Below, one piece after another: positions 26,388 through 34,855 of a stretch of DNA of 38,438 nucleotides (positions are counted from its first letter, which is position 1; each line of letters starts with the position of its first letter). The translations under genes and the position numbers were made by a program. The notes beneath the pieces are model-generated. The model did no database searches. It was not told where the DNA came from and was given only the letters and a program-made list of their open reading frames with translations. Origin of the DNA: Sulfurimonadaceae bacterium (GTDB lineage: Bacteria; Campylobacterota; Campylobacteria; Campylobacterales; Sulfurimonadaceae); contig JADGDM010000004.1 of the NCBI GenBank assembly GCA_016744905.1, positions 4,223 through 42,660 of the forward strand, given 5' to 3'.

Positions 26388-26417
26388 AATAAGACATTTA
26401 TGATTTAAACATAATAT

Positions 26418-26825
26418 TTATAAATTTTCTTTATCTTTTGAAATAGCGTCTAAAACACCATTAATAAACTTTGGTGATTGTTCAGCAGCAAATGCCTTAG
26501 TAATCTCAATCGCTTCATTAATAATAACCGCATCATCAAGTTCATTAAATAAGATCTCATAACAGCCAAGACGAAGCGTAGCGCGCTCAATAGCACCCAA
26601 ACGTTCAAAATCCCAATCTGTTAAATGTTTAATAACTCCAGCATCAACTTGCTCTAAATTATTCATAACACCTTCAAAAAGAGTCATGGCAAAATCTTTT
26701 TGTTTATTACGGATCTTCTTCTCTTCTAAAATCTCATCTGAGTGATCAGCAATGGCTCCATTACCTAAATCAAAAGCATACAAAAGACTAACAACGGCCA
26801 TTCTGGCTTGGTGACGAGTAGCCAT
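26418..26825 (-). CDS. nusB: Transcription antitermination factor NusB
   Basis: A 135-residue all-helical protein that, with NusE (ribosomal protein S10), binds boxA RNA and supports rRNA antitermination. The sequence follows the family: ATRHQARMAVVSLLYAFDLG at the start, then DWDFERLGAIERATLRLGCYEIL (quoted in part), and INEAIEITKAFAAEQSPKFINGVLD at the end (quoted in part). The ATG overlaps the ribH stop codon by one base (TAATG). The order kdsA-ribH-nusB is conserved in Helicobacter. Confidence 0.96.
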   Translation of the reverse strand: MATRHQARMAVVSLLYAFDLGNGAIADHSDEILEEKKIRNKQKDFAMTLFEGVMNNLEQVDAGVIKHLTDWDFERLGAIERATLRLGCYEILFNELDDAVIINEAIEITKAFAAEQSPKFINGVLDAISKDKENL

Positions 26826-27295
26826 TATGCGTCAATCTCTTTATAAAGATTTAACATCTCTATAACTGTTGTCATTGCTTCAAAACCTTTGTTACCCGCT
26901 TTAGTTCCAGCGCGCTCGATAGCTTGCTCGATGGTATCTGTTGTTAAAAGACCAAATGATACTGGAGCAGAGTGCTTTAAAGACATCGTTGCGATCCCTT
27001 TTGTTGCTTCAGCAGACACATAATCAAAATGAGGAGTTGCCCCACGGATAACTGCGCCAAGCGCACATATAGCGTCATATTTACCTGAAGCTAGAAGTTT
27101 ATCAACTACCATCGGTAACTCGAAAGCACCAGGTGCAATAACATGAGAGATATCTTCTGCATTTCCACCATGACGAGCAAATGCGTCTTGTGCGCCCTCA
27201 ACCAATCTATCTACAATAAAGTGATTCCAACGTGTGCTAACAATAGCGATTTTCTTTCCTGTTTGAACGTGTAAGTTACCTTCGATTAATGTCAT
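26825..27295 (-). CDS. ribH: 6,7-dimethyl-8-ribityllumazine synthase
   Basis: Catalyses the penultimate step of riboflavin synthesis, condensing the 5-amino-6-ribitylamino-uracil intermediate with dihydroxybutanone phosphate; it assembles into large capsids in the cytoplasm. Family marks are [18 protein letters not shown] near the start, the APGAFELP substrate loop, and [14 protein letters not shown] with the catalytic His. At 156 residues the length is normal. AAGGAT is 5 bases before the ATG. It lies 15 bases after kdsA and is coupled to nusB. Confidence 0.97.
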   Translation of the reverse strand: MTLIEGNLHVQTGKKIAIVSTRWNHFIVDRLVEGAQDAFARHGGNAEDISHVIAPGAFELPMVVDKLLASGKYDAICALGAVIRGATPHFDYVSAEATKGIATMSLKHSAPVSFGLLTTDTIEQAIERAGTKAGNKGFEAMTTVIEMLNLYKEIDA

Positions 27296-27310
27296 TAATT
27301 ATCCTTGAGT

Positions 27311-28105
27311 TTATTTAATATTTTGAATTTGTTGTATTTTTAAAACGGTTGATGTAAGATTGTCTAAGGTCAACATATTTGGACCATCGCTTAACGCGCA
27401 GGTTGGATCGATGTGTGTTTCAAAAAAGAAACCATCAACACCAACTGCTGCAGCGGCTTTTGCTAAATGCGGTACCATTGAACTGTCACCTGAAGTTGTT
27501 CCACCACCAGCACCTGGCATCTGAACAGAGTGTGTTGCATCAAAAATAACAGGAGCGAAATTTCTCATGATAACGAGAGAACGCATATCTACCACTAAGT
27601 TTCCATAACCAAAGCTCGAACCGCGCTCTGTTAAAAAGACATTGTGCTTTTTAGAATTTTCTGTACTCACTTCATCACAGCCACGTGTTTTAAGTACTTT
27701 TAAAACTGAGTATTTCATATCAAGAGGGTTCATAAATTGTCCCTTTTTAATATTAACAATTTTATCTGTCTTTGCACACGCCACAAGTAAGTCAGTTTGT
27801 CGACATAAAAATGCAGGAATCTGTAAAATGTCTGCTACCTTAGCAACAGCTTCAACCTGTGCACTTTCATGTACATCCGTGACGATTTTATAGCCAAAGG
27901 TGTCTTTTACTTTTTGAAGCAGTCTTAAACCCTCTTCAAGTCCTGGACCACGGTAACTCTCTAAAGAAGTCCGGTTAGCCTTATCAAAGCTCGCTTTGAA
28001 ATAAAAATCTATATTCTCATCTTCGTGGTAAGTTTTTAGTTGTTTTGCTATTGCAAAGAGGTTCTCTTCACTCTCAATAACACAAGGTCCAGCCATTAAA
28101 ATCAT
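27311..28105 (-). CDS. kdsA: 3-deoxy-D-manno-octulosonate 8-phosphate synthase
   Basis: Condenses phosphoenolpyruvate with arabinose 5-phosphate to make KDO 8-phosphate for the lipopolysaccharide inner core. Family marks are [10 protein letters not shown] at the start, [13 protein letters not shown], the [11 protein letters not shown] loop, the Cys in [12 protein letters not shown], and the late [10 protein letters not shown] motif. 264 residues is normal. It is the first gene of the long minus-strand run. AGGTGA before the ATG is the ribosome binding site and is also the downstream arm of an inverted repeat. Confidence 0.97.
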   Translation of the reverse strand: MILMAGPCVIESEENLFAIAKQLKTYHEDENIDFYFKASFDKANRTSLESYRGPGLEEGLRLLQKVKDTFGYKIVTDVHESAQVEAVAKVADILQIPAFLCRQTDLLVACAKTDKIVNIKKGQFMNPLDMKYSVLKVLKTRGCDEVSTENSKKHNVFLTERGSSFGYGNLVVDMRSLVIMRNFAPVIFDATHSVQMPGAGGGTTSGDSSMVPHLAKAAAAVGVDGFFFETHIDPTCALSDGPNMLTLDNLTSTVLKIQQIQNIK

Positions 28106-28111
28106 ATCATC

Positions 28112-28138
28112 TCACCTATTTTTAAGTAGGTGATTATA
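28112..28138 (-). promoter_or_regulatory. kdsA promoter with inverted repeat
   Basis: On the minus strand a consensus TATAAT (28138-28133) runs into TCACCTA (28133-28127), which is repeated inverted as TAGGTGA (28118-28112) after an 8-base spacer. The second arm is also the Shine-Dalgarno of kdsA. With a start site about 7 bases after the -10, only the second arm would be transcribed, so the repeat is better placed to be an operator than an RNA hairpin. Confidence 0.5.
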
Positions 28139-28197
28139 TCGAATTAAAATGAAAGTAGGTTTTTATAAAGTTTAGTAAAGGAATAGAGAGAGTTTAA

Positions 28198-28215
28198 AGT
28201 GCTATAAAAAGCACT
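28198..28215 (-). terminator. Possible terminator after the M14 carboxypeptidase gene
   Basis: AGTGCT and AGCACT form a perfect 6-bp stem with a 6-base loop, starting 5 bases past the stop of the carboxypeptidase gene. The sequence after it on the minus strand (TTAAACTC) has only a short T run, so termination may be weak. The rest of the 115-base gap to kdsA holds only the kdsA promoter. Confidence 0.5.
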
Positions 28216-28220
28216 CTAAT

Positions 28221-30809
28221 TTATTTTTTTAAGTATTGAACTACAGCAGGTTCTGAGTAGTTTGGAACATTATCATAAGCAAATACTGCGTAATATTTAG
28301 ATGTTCCCTTGTCTCCAAAATTGTCATAAGTATAACTGTCTTTACCACCAAAAAGCTTTTGTCCATCAAATGGAGAACATGGTATATGGAAAGGATTTTT
28401 CACCACCACAACACCAGCGAAGTCTTCATCTTTTGGATTATCCCATGTCAGTTTTATTAAACCTTCATCAAGTGTATATTTAAGGTTTTTAACGCTTTCA
28501 AGAGCATTACGGCGTTTTTTGATATAACTCATAACCAGCTTTGGACGATGAACTCTCTTTTTATCTACCCATTCAACACTCTGAGATTTATTAAAACTTT
28601 TTTCACTGGTCGCGTGGATAACCAGCAAAAGTTTTTCTCCAGCTTGAGTAATTTCGACCATTTCTTGAAGAGCGTGGCTATCAAAAATCAGTTTCTGATT
28701 TTTATCGTCTTTAATGACTTCGATACTCATATCATAACCAAGACGTTCTATAACATCACGACGTTTAATGGCATCATAAGACTTTTCACCCTTATTCACT
28801 TGAACCATCTCTACGTGATAACGTAAATTATTGGCTGAGTTAATATTTAAGGCTTCGAGTTCTAATGAACAACTCGCGATAATAGTCGTATCTAAATCAG
28901 GCATCTGCGAAAGATCAAATTCAACACAGCCATAAATAGTATCACCATTATTATCAAAACCACTTAATAATGTTCCCTCAGTAGTCTTATTTTTCGCGAT
29001 ACTTACTTCTCTAAATGACTGTACTTCAAGATGGGCTTCATTAAGTGTATATGAGATATCCAATTTTGGTCTAAAGCTCAGACCTCCACTGAATTTTCCA
29101 TATCCAATATCCCATTGCATCAACTGAGAAGCTCTGTCTTCAGGAAGTACTTTTGGTCCTTCCATTCTAAAAGTAATACTTCTACGTTTTAGTGCATTCA
29201 TCAACAGAGCACGCTCTTGTTCTGCAAATTGATACGTTCTCCAGATGCCTTGCGAGAGTTGCTGTGACTTGGTAGGCTTACCAACATATCCCAACATCTT
29301 GGCTTCTTTAACCTCTGTAAAACTAGAAAGGTTACTCACACTATCGCTATCCATCATTCCCACACGCCACTCACCAAAACGCTCAACTTGAACCGATACA
29401 CGGTTCATCGGGTAATAAGAGATAAATGCGGATGTAATAATCGCATTTTCAGGAATAGTGTCAAGAGAAAAAGTTGTTACACCATAACATTCACCCTTAC
29501 TATTGGAAACACCTACAAAAAGAGAGTTTTCTCCAAAGTGTTCACCATTTTTCTGCGTCTTTTCACCTACATAACCAACTTGTTCTTTGGTTGGATAGAG
29601 GATTTTAGCAAACATATTGAACTCAGGATTGGTGCGTACTGCAATCACTGGAGCAAATGGTGATTTGATATAACGTTTTTTACATACCGCACGAATAAAA
29701 TAAAAATACGTCGTCGCTGAATCAATGTGTTTGTCTACAAAGCTAAGAGATTTTGTAATTCCTACACGATTATCACTTTCACAAAAACCCTTCTCTTTTT
29801 TAGAGCGATAAATTTCAAAGTAAACTGTCTCATGGATAGGATATTCCCAAGTTAATTCAATCTCTTTTGCCTCAGCGCGAGAAGCGATAAAATTATCAAC
29901 ACGTGGGAGTTTATTCGTTTTATCATAATTCGGTGCTTCACTCAGTGCATGCATCAAAGCTGGAATATTTTCATTAATATTTTCAGACATATTTTCTTTA
30001 TAATCACTAATATTTCTACTACCAACTTCAACTACTAAAGAGAGTGCCCCTTGTGCGTAATAAAACTCACGTCCGCTACCTGAGATAAGGTGAACAGGTG
30101 GTTTACCCATATGTACGCCATACTCACGACCACTGTACTTTCTAATCTCTTCTGCCATATTTGCCGAGAGAACATTTAAATCGGTCGCTTCTAAATCATC
30201 TTCATGAATAAAGTTATGTGCAGGAAAAATTACATTTCCTTGGGAGTGATAATCAAGTGCTATCGTTATGTTTGAATGGTCTTCTGTAAAGTTTTTAAGT
30301 GCCAAAGTCTCTGGCTCAGAAAAAGCAGCAGGGCCACTATAAACATTTGAAGTTGTGTTTTTATTGGGGGTAAAACCTACCGAAAAGTTACGGTTTAAAT
30401 CTACACCAAAAGAGCCATCAGCATTTTGACGTCTATTTTTTCTCCAAAAAGCAAAGTGATTTCTTGAATACTCAAAACCATCAGGATTCGCACAAGGTAC
30501 TAAGTACATCGTAGCGCGTGAGAGAAAGCTTTTAAGTTGTGGATCATAATCAATATATTCTAAAACATACTTACCAAAAGCCAATCCTAACTCAATTCCA
30601 ATCCACTCTCTAGCGTGAATACTTCCTGTATAAAAAAGTGCTGGTTTTTCATCTGCGAATTCCATATCATTACTCAAAGTAATGGCTACAATATCTCTGT
30701 CTTCCCAAGTTTTACCAATTGATTCAACTTTAAAGATGTGGGGGTGAGTTTTTTGTGCGGCTGTAAAAAATGCCACACACTCGTCGTACGAACTGTACTG
30801 TTCTCTCAT
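28221..30809 (-). CDS. M14 zinc carboxypeptidase with FN3 and DNRLRE-like modules, no signal peptide
   Basis: An 862-residue protein. The N-terminal ~290 residues are an M14 (carboxypeptidase A/B-type) domain with all key residues: zinc ligands His65 and Glu68 (SIHAREW) and His188 (DYHSQG), substrate-binding region RKNRR (123-127) and DLNRNF, and catalytic Glu261 (LVVEVG). A fibronectin-III-like domain (~303-393) follows, then two beta modules like DNRLRE domains (~396-590 and ~592-770) and a second FN3-like domain (~775-862). Such appendages are usually extracellular, yet the start MREQYSSYDE has no signal peptide. The upstream gap of 26 bases, containing AGGAAT, leaves no room for one. It is the last gene of the M20/ATP-grasp operon, so it probably removes C-terminal residues that the ligases add, or processes a related peptide. 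Confidence 0.85.
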   Translation of the reverse strand: MREQYSSYDECVAFFTAAQKTHPHIFKVESIGKTWEDRDIVAITLSNDMEFADEKPALFYTGSIHAREWIGIELGLAFGKYVLEYIDYDPQLKSFLSRATMYLVPCANPDGFEYSRNHFAFWRKNRRQNADGSFGVDLNRNFSVGFTPNKNTTSNVYSGPAAFSEPETLALKNFTEDHSNITIALDYHSQGNVIFPAHNFIHEDDLEATDLNVLSANMAEEIRKYSGREYGVHMGKPPVHLISGSGREFYYAQGALSLVVEVGSRNISDYKENMSENINENIPALMHALSEAPNYDKTNKLPRVDNFIASRAEAKEIELTWEYPIHETVYFEIYRSKKEKGFCESDNRVGITKSLSFVDKHIDSATTYFYFIRAVCKKRYIKSPFAPVIAVRTNPEFNMFAKILYPTKEQVGYVGEKTQKNGEHFGENSLFVGVSNSKGECYGVTTFSLDTIPENAIITSAFISYYPMNRVSVQVERFGEWRVGMMDSDSVSNLSSFTEVKEAKMLGYVGKPTKSQQLSQGIWRTYQFAEQERALLMNALKRRSITFRMEGPKVLPEDRASQLMQWDIGYGKFSGGLSFRPKLDISYTLNEAHLEVQSFREVSIAKNKTTEGTLLSGFDNNGDTIYGCVEFDLSQMPDLDTTIIASCSLELEALNINSANNLRYHVEMVQVNKGEKSYDAIKRRDVIERLGYDMSIEVIKDDKNQKLIFDSHALQEMVEITQAGEKLLLVIHATSEKSFNKSQSVEWVDKKRVHRPKLVMSYIKKRRNALESVKNLKYTLDEGLIKLTWDNPKDEDFAGVVVVKNPFHIPCSPFDGQKLFGGKDSYTYDNFGDKGTSKYYAVFAYDNVPNYSEPAVVQYLKK

Positions 30810-30835
30810 ATACTTATTCCTAAATTATTCTAAAA

Positions 30836-32161
30836 TTATTTAAACGATTTTGCCCATTGGCTAGCCAATTGAGCATCGATAAAGTCTAGCGCACTGATAT
30901 CAGAAAAGCTTTTCACTTTTTTAGTATCAATTAACTCTTTAATTTGAACTGCTGATTCATCATCCATGCCATGAAGTGTCATCAGCTCTGTTAAAGTAAG
31001 TGTTTCGATATCAAAAGCACTCTCTCCAATAACTGAACCCTCAGCAGATTTATCAATCGAGTCTGTAACGATTTTAGGTAAATCTTTCTCTTGAACTGGA
31101 GGTTCAATTGAGTCAGGTACATCACTAGGAAAAGACTCTTTTGCCATTTCCATGTCGAAGTTTCCTTTGTCTGCTAACCAGTACTCTCCATCTGCTGATG
31201 GCTCATATTTTGAGAAATAGAGGTGACGTAGTGTTCTGAGAACAGCTGGATTCATTTTTCCCAACTCTTCCCAAGAGAATAGTGGAACATGAGGCATTCT
31301 AAAACGTCCATCACTTAAGTCCCACATAATGTACTGACCAATCCAATCTCTGATGTATGGAAAGGCTGCAAAGGCAGTCGCACACTCTAAGATGTATGGC
31401 TCAAGTGTATTTTCATCAATTGCAATATCACAAGCCCAATACTCAGCTTTTGCTGCTTTAGAGGCTTTAACCGCAAGTTCAAGTGCATTCATAGGAACAT
31501 TTTCGTAGCTCATAGAACCACCCTGAGAGGTGTTTGTAATCCACTCACCTGTGCCTGAGTAACGCCAGAAAGCACAAACAGGTTTATGACCAATCAACAT
31601 AACACGAAGATCTCCACTGTCTTTAAGAGGAATCGCATCTTGAGAGTACATAGGTACATATTTCTCTTTGTCAAAAAGTGCACGCGCCTCTTTATAGTTA
31701 TCTACTTTGTGAACAAAATAGCCACCATAGTTTGATGGTCCATAAGAACGTTTAACAATCTGAGGATATTTTGCTTCATTTTTAAAGTAATCATCCCCTT
31801 TTTTAAGGTCATAGTTGATAGCAGTTTTAGGTTGTTGAAGATCATATTTATCACAAAAAAGTGTTACATTCTCTTTTGATTTATTTGGGAACTGTGTCTC
31901 AACAGATGGCAAAAAACGAACATGTGGAAGAGCAGCAGAGATCTCTTTGAAAGTTTCATACGCTGTTGCTGGAATATTACCCACCAATACATCAATTTTT
32001 TTATTACGCACTTCATTAATAAAACGTGTCTTGTCATTTCCCCAGTGGTAAACAACTTGTTCAATTTTGTCAGGCCACCCCTTAAAGTTACTAAAGTGAA
32101 AGAACTGCATTACGTAGTCCATATATAAAAATCCGAGTTTAGGTAGTTTTTGCTTTGCCAT
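30836..32161 (-). CDS. ATP-grasp ligase with a C-terminal helix-hairpin-helix-like tail
   Basis: A 441-residue cytoplasmic protein of the ATP-grasp superfamily, whose members form amide or peptide bonds through an acyl-phosphate. Visible features are Lys137 in IVKRSYG, the flexible loop GPSNYGG, DLRVMLIG (Arg186), the NTSQGG element near 210-215, Asp245 in WACDIAID and Glu259 in YILECATAF. The usual ExN metal motif reads Glu-Cys-Ala here, so one expected Mg ligand is missing. Residues ~390-441 (LTELMTLHGMDDESAVQIKE, then a second similar hairpin) resemble a helix-hairpin-helix. AAAGGAT precedes the ATG, 13 bases after the smaller ATP-grasp gene. The substrate is unknown. The sequence family is not one I can name, and its partner enzyme is much shorter. 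Confidence 0.75.
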   Translation of the reverse strand: MAKQKLPKLGFLYMDYVMQFFHFSNFKGWPDKIEQVVYHWGNDKTRFINEVRNKKIDVLVGNIPATAYETFKEISAALPHVRFLPSVETQFPNKSKENVTLFCDKYDLQQPKTAINYDLKKGDDYFKNEAKYPQIVKRSYGPSNYGGYFVHKVDNYKEARALFDKEKYVPMYSQDAIPLKDSGDLRVMLIGHKPVCAFWRYSGTGEWITNTSQGGSMSYENVPMNALELAVKASKAAKAEYWACDIAIDENTLEPYILECATAFAAFPYIRDWIGQYIMWDLSDGRFRMPHVPLFSWEELGKMNPAVLRTLRHLYFSKYEPSADGEYWLADKGNFDMEMAKESFPSDVPDSIEPPVQEKDLPKIVTDSIDKSAEGSVIGESAFDIETLTLTELMTLHGMDDESAVQIKELIDTKKVKSFSDISALDFIDAQLASQWAKSFK

Positions 32162-32174
32162 TAGTGATATCCTT

Positions 32175-33074
32175 TTATTTATTTACTGTACGATCGATTA
32201 GATCAACTATTTTTTCTATTTTAAGGTCATTAAAATTAAGTCCAAACTCCTCTTGCTCAGGTGTTGCAAAAGCAGGAATTCCATTCACTTCAAGAACCAC
32301 ATACTCTTCACGCTCTTTATCATAAAGAATATCAACCCCTGCAATTTCTAATCCCGTTGCAGCCGTTGCTCTTTTAGCTACATCAATGATTTCATCATTT
32401 GCATCGCGTAAAATCACACTACCACCAGAGGTGATATTGGTTCTCCACTCTCTGTCATTGGCCTTACGTCCGTAACATGAGATAAAATGACCATCAACGA
32501 TATCTACACGAAAGTCACTGTAATCATTTTCGATAAAACGCTCAACATAAATATGACGGTTATCGCCTTGATTGATTGATGGCATCAGTGCATCTAAACC
32601 CTCTGGGTTTTCAATAAGAGCAAGTCCCGCTCCACCCCATCCATCAACGGGTTTATAAACCATCTTCCCCCACTCTTTAAGCTTTTCATAAAGACCTTCA
32701 GGGCGCTCACGATGACACATATAAAAATCAGAAGTACGAACATTTTCTTGATTTAAAGCCAAGGCTGAACGCATCTTGTCTTCTGCCAGAGCAAAAGAGT
32801 CATAATTGTTTATCATAGGGATGGTACGACCCAATGTTTGATATTGATACAACTGCGCAGTTGTCTGCTCACCTGCGTTGTATGAGAAGAACAAATCAAG
32901 AGAAAACATATTAACGTTATTTAAAATAATACCTTCATTACTTGACTCAGCAAAACGAAGATCCAGATTATTAATAACAAAAATATCACGCTCACGAAGC
33001 AAATTAATCATCTTCTTTTCGATCTTTGTTCCCCCACCATTTTGGTACATCCACATTCCGATTGTTTTTGACAT
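32175..33074 (-). CDS. RimK-like ATP-grasp ligase
   Basis: A 299-residue cytoplasmic enzyme with a complete ATP-grasp set: Lys141 in MVYKPVDG, a Gly-rich loop WGGAG (146-150), Glu178, Arg189 in DFRVDIV, Asn213 in the TNITSGG element, metal ligands Asp248 (AGVDILYD) and Glu262/Asn264 (LEVNG). This is the RimK/D-Ala-D-Ala ligase-type core that joins a carboxylate to an amino group with ATP hydrolysis. RimK itself adds glutamates to ribosomal protein S6; whether this enzyme uses glutamate is unknown. The ATG comes 2 bases after the M20 stop, with AAAGGAT inside the M20 gene's end, so the two are translated together. Confidence 0.85.
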   Translation of the reverse strand: MSKTIGMWMYQNGGGTKIEKKMINLLRERDIFVINNLDLRFAESSNEGIILNNVNMFSLDLFFSYNAGEQTTAQLYQYQTLGRTIPMINNYDSFALAEDKMRSALALNQENVRTSDFYMCHRERPEGLYEKLKEWGKMVYKPVDGWGGAGLALIENPEGLDALMPSINQGDNRHIYVERFIENDYSDFRVDIVDGHFISCYGRKANDREWRTNITSGGSVILRDANDEIIDVAKRATAATGLEIAGVDILYDKEREEYVVLEVNGIPAFATPEQEEFGLNFNDLKIEKIVDLIDRTVNK

Positions 33075-33076
33075 TT

Positions 33077-34183
33077 TTATCCTTTAAAATCTAAATTTTT
33101 TGTAAAGTGTTTAAGTAAAATTGTTGTCAGATCAATGCGCTCATCAAAGCTTTTTTTATTGGCGCGCTCATGAATGGTATGATCACCATCACCAAAGGGA
33201 CCAAAACCATCAAGCGTAATCACGCCAGAAGCACTTAAAATATTGGCATCACTGACACCACCACGCGCTTCAGTTGAAAGTTTTATCTTGGCTATACGCT
33301 CAATATCTTCGATAAAACCTTTTGTACTTTCACTATACTGCATCACATCGCGCTGGATTCCGCCACCAAGTCGAGCAGTGGTTCCTTCAACATATGAAGT
33401 ATTTGTAATCTTACTTACGGATTCTAACACACGATTCTTCTCTTCTACTTGAGTATATCTGATTTCAAAAAGAATGTGTGCTTCGGGAGAGATAGTATTG
33501 GCACCAATACCACCATGAATTTTTCCAACATTAACGGTGGTTCCTTTTTCAAGATCTGTCAATGCTACCAGTTTTTGTAGTTTATAAGAAGCTTCTAAGT
33601 TTGCATCGTGCCCATCAGCGTAATGATTTCCAGCGTGTGCAGCTTTTCCCGTAATATCAATAGTAAAAGTACCTACACCTTTTCTAGCGCGTACCACTTC
33701 CATATCCACACCAGCTGCTTCAAAAACCAAACAGTAGTCATAATCCTCAGCCAATTTTGCACTTAAATGTTTTGAGTCATCACTACCCGTCTCTTCATCA
33801 CTAACAAACAGCAGATCAATATTATTGATAGCAATACCAGCGCGCTGGAGATTACGCAGTGCTTCGAGGGCAACAACATTGCCCCCTTTCATATCACAAA
33901 CACCTGGACCATAAATCCACTCAGCATCTTCACTAAAATTTTCAAATGTATTTGGAGGGAAAACGGTATCAAGATGTCCAAGTAGGAGAAGTTTTTTTCC
34001 ATCTTGATGTGTTGAAGTGTAATGACGATGTTCACCGATCAGTTCACGTTGATGCACTTCAACTTTATAACCCAGCGCGCTGAGCCATTCATCAAAAACA
34101 AGACCTACCTTATCGACGCCTGCTTTATTATTTGTATATGAGTTTATATTTATAATACGTTTTAAATCATCTAAATAATGCAT
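33077..34183 (-). CDS. M20-family metallopeptidase, glutamate-carboxypeptidase-like
   Basis: A 368-residue cytoplasmic two-zinc exopeptidase or deacylase of family M20 (carboxypeptidase G2 type). Zinc and catalytic residues are in place: His70 and Asp72 in LLGHLDTVFPP, Asp97 in GVCDMKGG, Glu130-Glu131 in SDEETGS, Glu155 in LVFEAAG, and His338 in DHTIHERAN. The RARKGVGTF and AAHAG (His183) elements belong to the dimerisation and substrate-binding domain. There is no signal peptide. It is the first gene of the four-gene operon and has a candidate promoter 35 bases upstream. In this setting it may release C-terminal amino acids (possibly glutamate) from the product of the two ATP-grasp enzymes, or supply an amino-acid substrate. 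Substrate specificity cannot be read from the sequence. Confidence 0.88.
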   Translation of the reverse strand: MHYLDDLKRIININSYTNNKAGVDKVGLVFDEWLSALGYKVEVHQRELIGEHRHYTSTHQDGKKLLLLGHLDTVFPPNTFENFSEDAEWIYGPGVCDMKGGNVVALEALRNLQRAGIAINNIDLLFVSDEETGSDDSKHLSAKLAEDYDYCLVFEAAGVDMEVVRARKGVGTFTIDITGKAAHAGNHYADGHDANLEASYKLQKLVALTDLEKGTTVNVGKIHGGIGANTISPEAHILFEIRYTQVEEKNRVLESVSKITNTSYVEGTTARLGGGIQRDVMQYSESTKGFIEDIERIAKIKLSTEARGGVSDANILSASGVITLDGFGPFGDGDHTIHERANKKSFDERIDLTTILLKHFTKNLDFKG

Positions 34184-34217
34184 ACAAAACCTTGTAGTGA
34201 GATTGTAATAATGAAGA

Positions 34218-34223
34218 ATTATA
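34218..34223 (-). promoter_or_regulatory. Candidate -10 for the M20/ATP-grasp/M14 operon
   Basis: TATAAT on the minus strand, 35 bases before the M20 ATG, preceded by an AT-rich run. AAGG serves as ribosome binding site. This gap (34184-34365) holds no credible small gene. Confidence 0.5.
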
Positions 34224-34365
34224 CAATTTTATTACTAAAGGTATAGCTAGAAAATGATTAAATTTTGTGCTTTTTATACGAAGTATCTGTTACTAATTAG
34301 AACGCCCATAACATTTCTTATAAAGACAGCACGTAAAGAGATCTCTCTCTTCTTCAGTTTAATTT

Positions 34366-34845
34366 TTACTCCATATCTCTCACACATCGATAATGTCCAT
34401 CTTCACTTTTATCAAGAATTTTGATACTGAGCATATCATGATTTTCGTCGAACTCATATCGAACATTAATAAAATAATATGCTTTATTTACCGGGTCGAC
34501 AGGACTACTTGTCGATGTCCACCCTCTTACATAATCATAACACCCCTCAGAGTCCTCCATCTCACTAGAGTTATAGTAATTTGAGGCTATTTGAATATAA
34601 GAAAGTTGCTCATGAATGTTGGGCAGACGCCAAGGTTTTTCCCCAGGAGAGACTACTATATTACGGCAAAAGTCAACCGCATCCGCCCATGTGCCACTAT
34701 AACCCCAATCATCTCCATTCGCACTATGGCTATTTTCTAAATTGCCCCGTGAATCAATATAAACATCATTCACAGCATGCATAGATATACAGTTACTCAT
34801 AGCAACACCGCTTAACACTACAAAAATAAATACAAAAGCTTTCAT
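34366..34845 (-). CDS. Small secreted protein with a DUF1566-like domain
   Basis: About 159 residues from the chosen start. AAGGAG (34852-34857) lies 6 bases before the ATG at 34845 and 3 before the adjacent ATG at 34848, so the start is placed there and not at the longer-frame ATG at 34869. The signal peptide is KAFVFIFVVLSGVAMS; a Cys follows but the preceding SN does not make a good lipobox. The mature part has the DUF1566 (Lcl C-terminal) pattern: WADAVDFCRN, WRLPNIHEQLSYI, and a final HYRCVRD. This module is found at the ends of bacterial surface proteins and its function is unknown. The Shine-Dalgarno overlaps the stop codon of the giant cadherin gene upstream, so the two are translationally coupled and probably work together. 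Confidence 0.75.
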   Translation of the reverse strand: MKAFVFIFVVLSGVAMSNCISMHAVNDVYIDSRGNLENSHSANGDDWGYSGTWADAVDFCRNIVVSPGEKPWRLPNIHEQLSYIQIASNYYNSSEMEDSEGCYDYVRGWTSTSSPVDPVNKAYYFINVRYEFDENHDMLSIKILDKSEDGHYRCVRDME

Positions 34846-34855
34846 CATTATCTCC

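Noticed and set aside
34337-34346. AGAGATCTCT palindrome as an operator or terminator after the small DUF1566 gene
   Set aside because: It lies in a run of GA/TC dinucleotides where such symmetry arises easily, and no T tract follows.
34184-34365. A graspetide-like precursor peptide gene for the ATP-grasp enzymes
   Set aside because: Neither this gap nor 28106-28220 contains a start with a ribosome binding site and a plausible short acidic core peptide. The ligases also lack the usual neighbouring transporter of such clusters.
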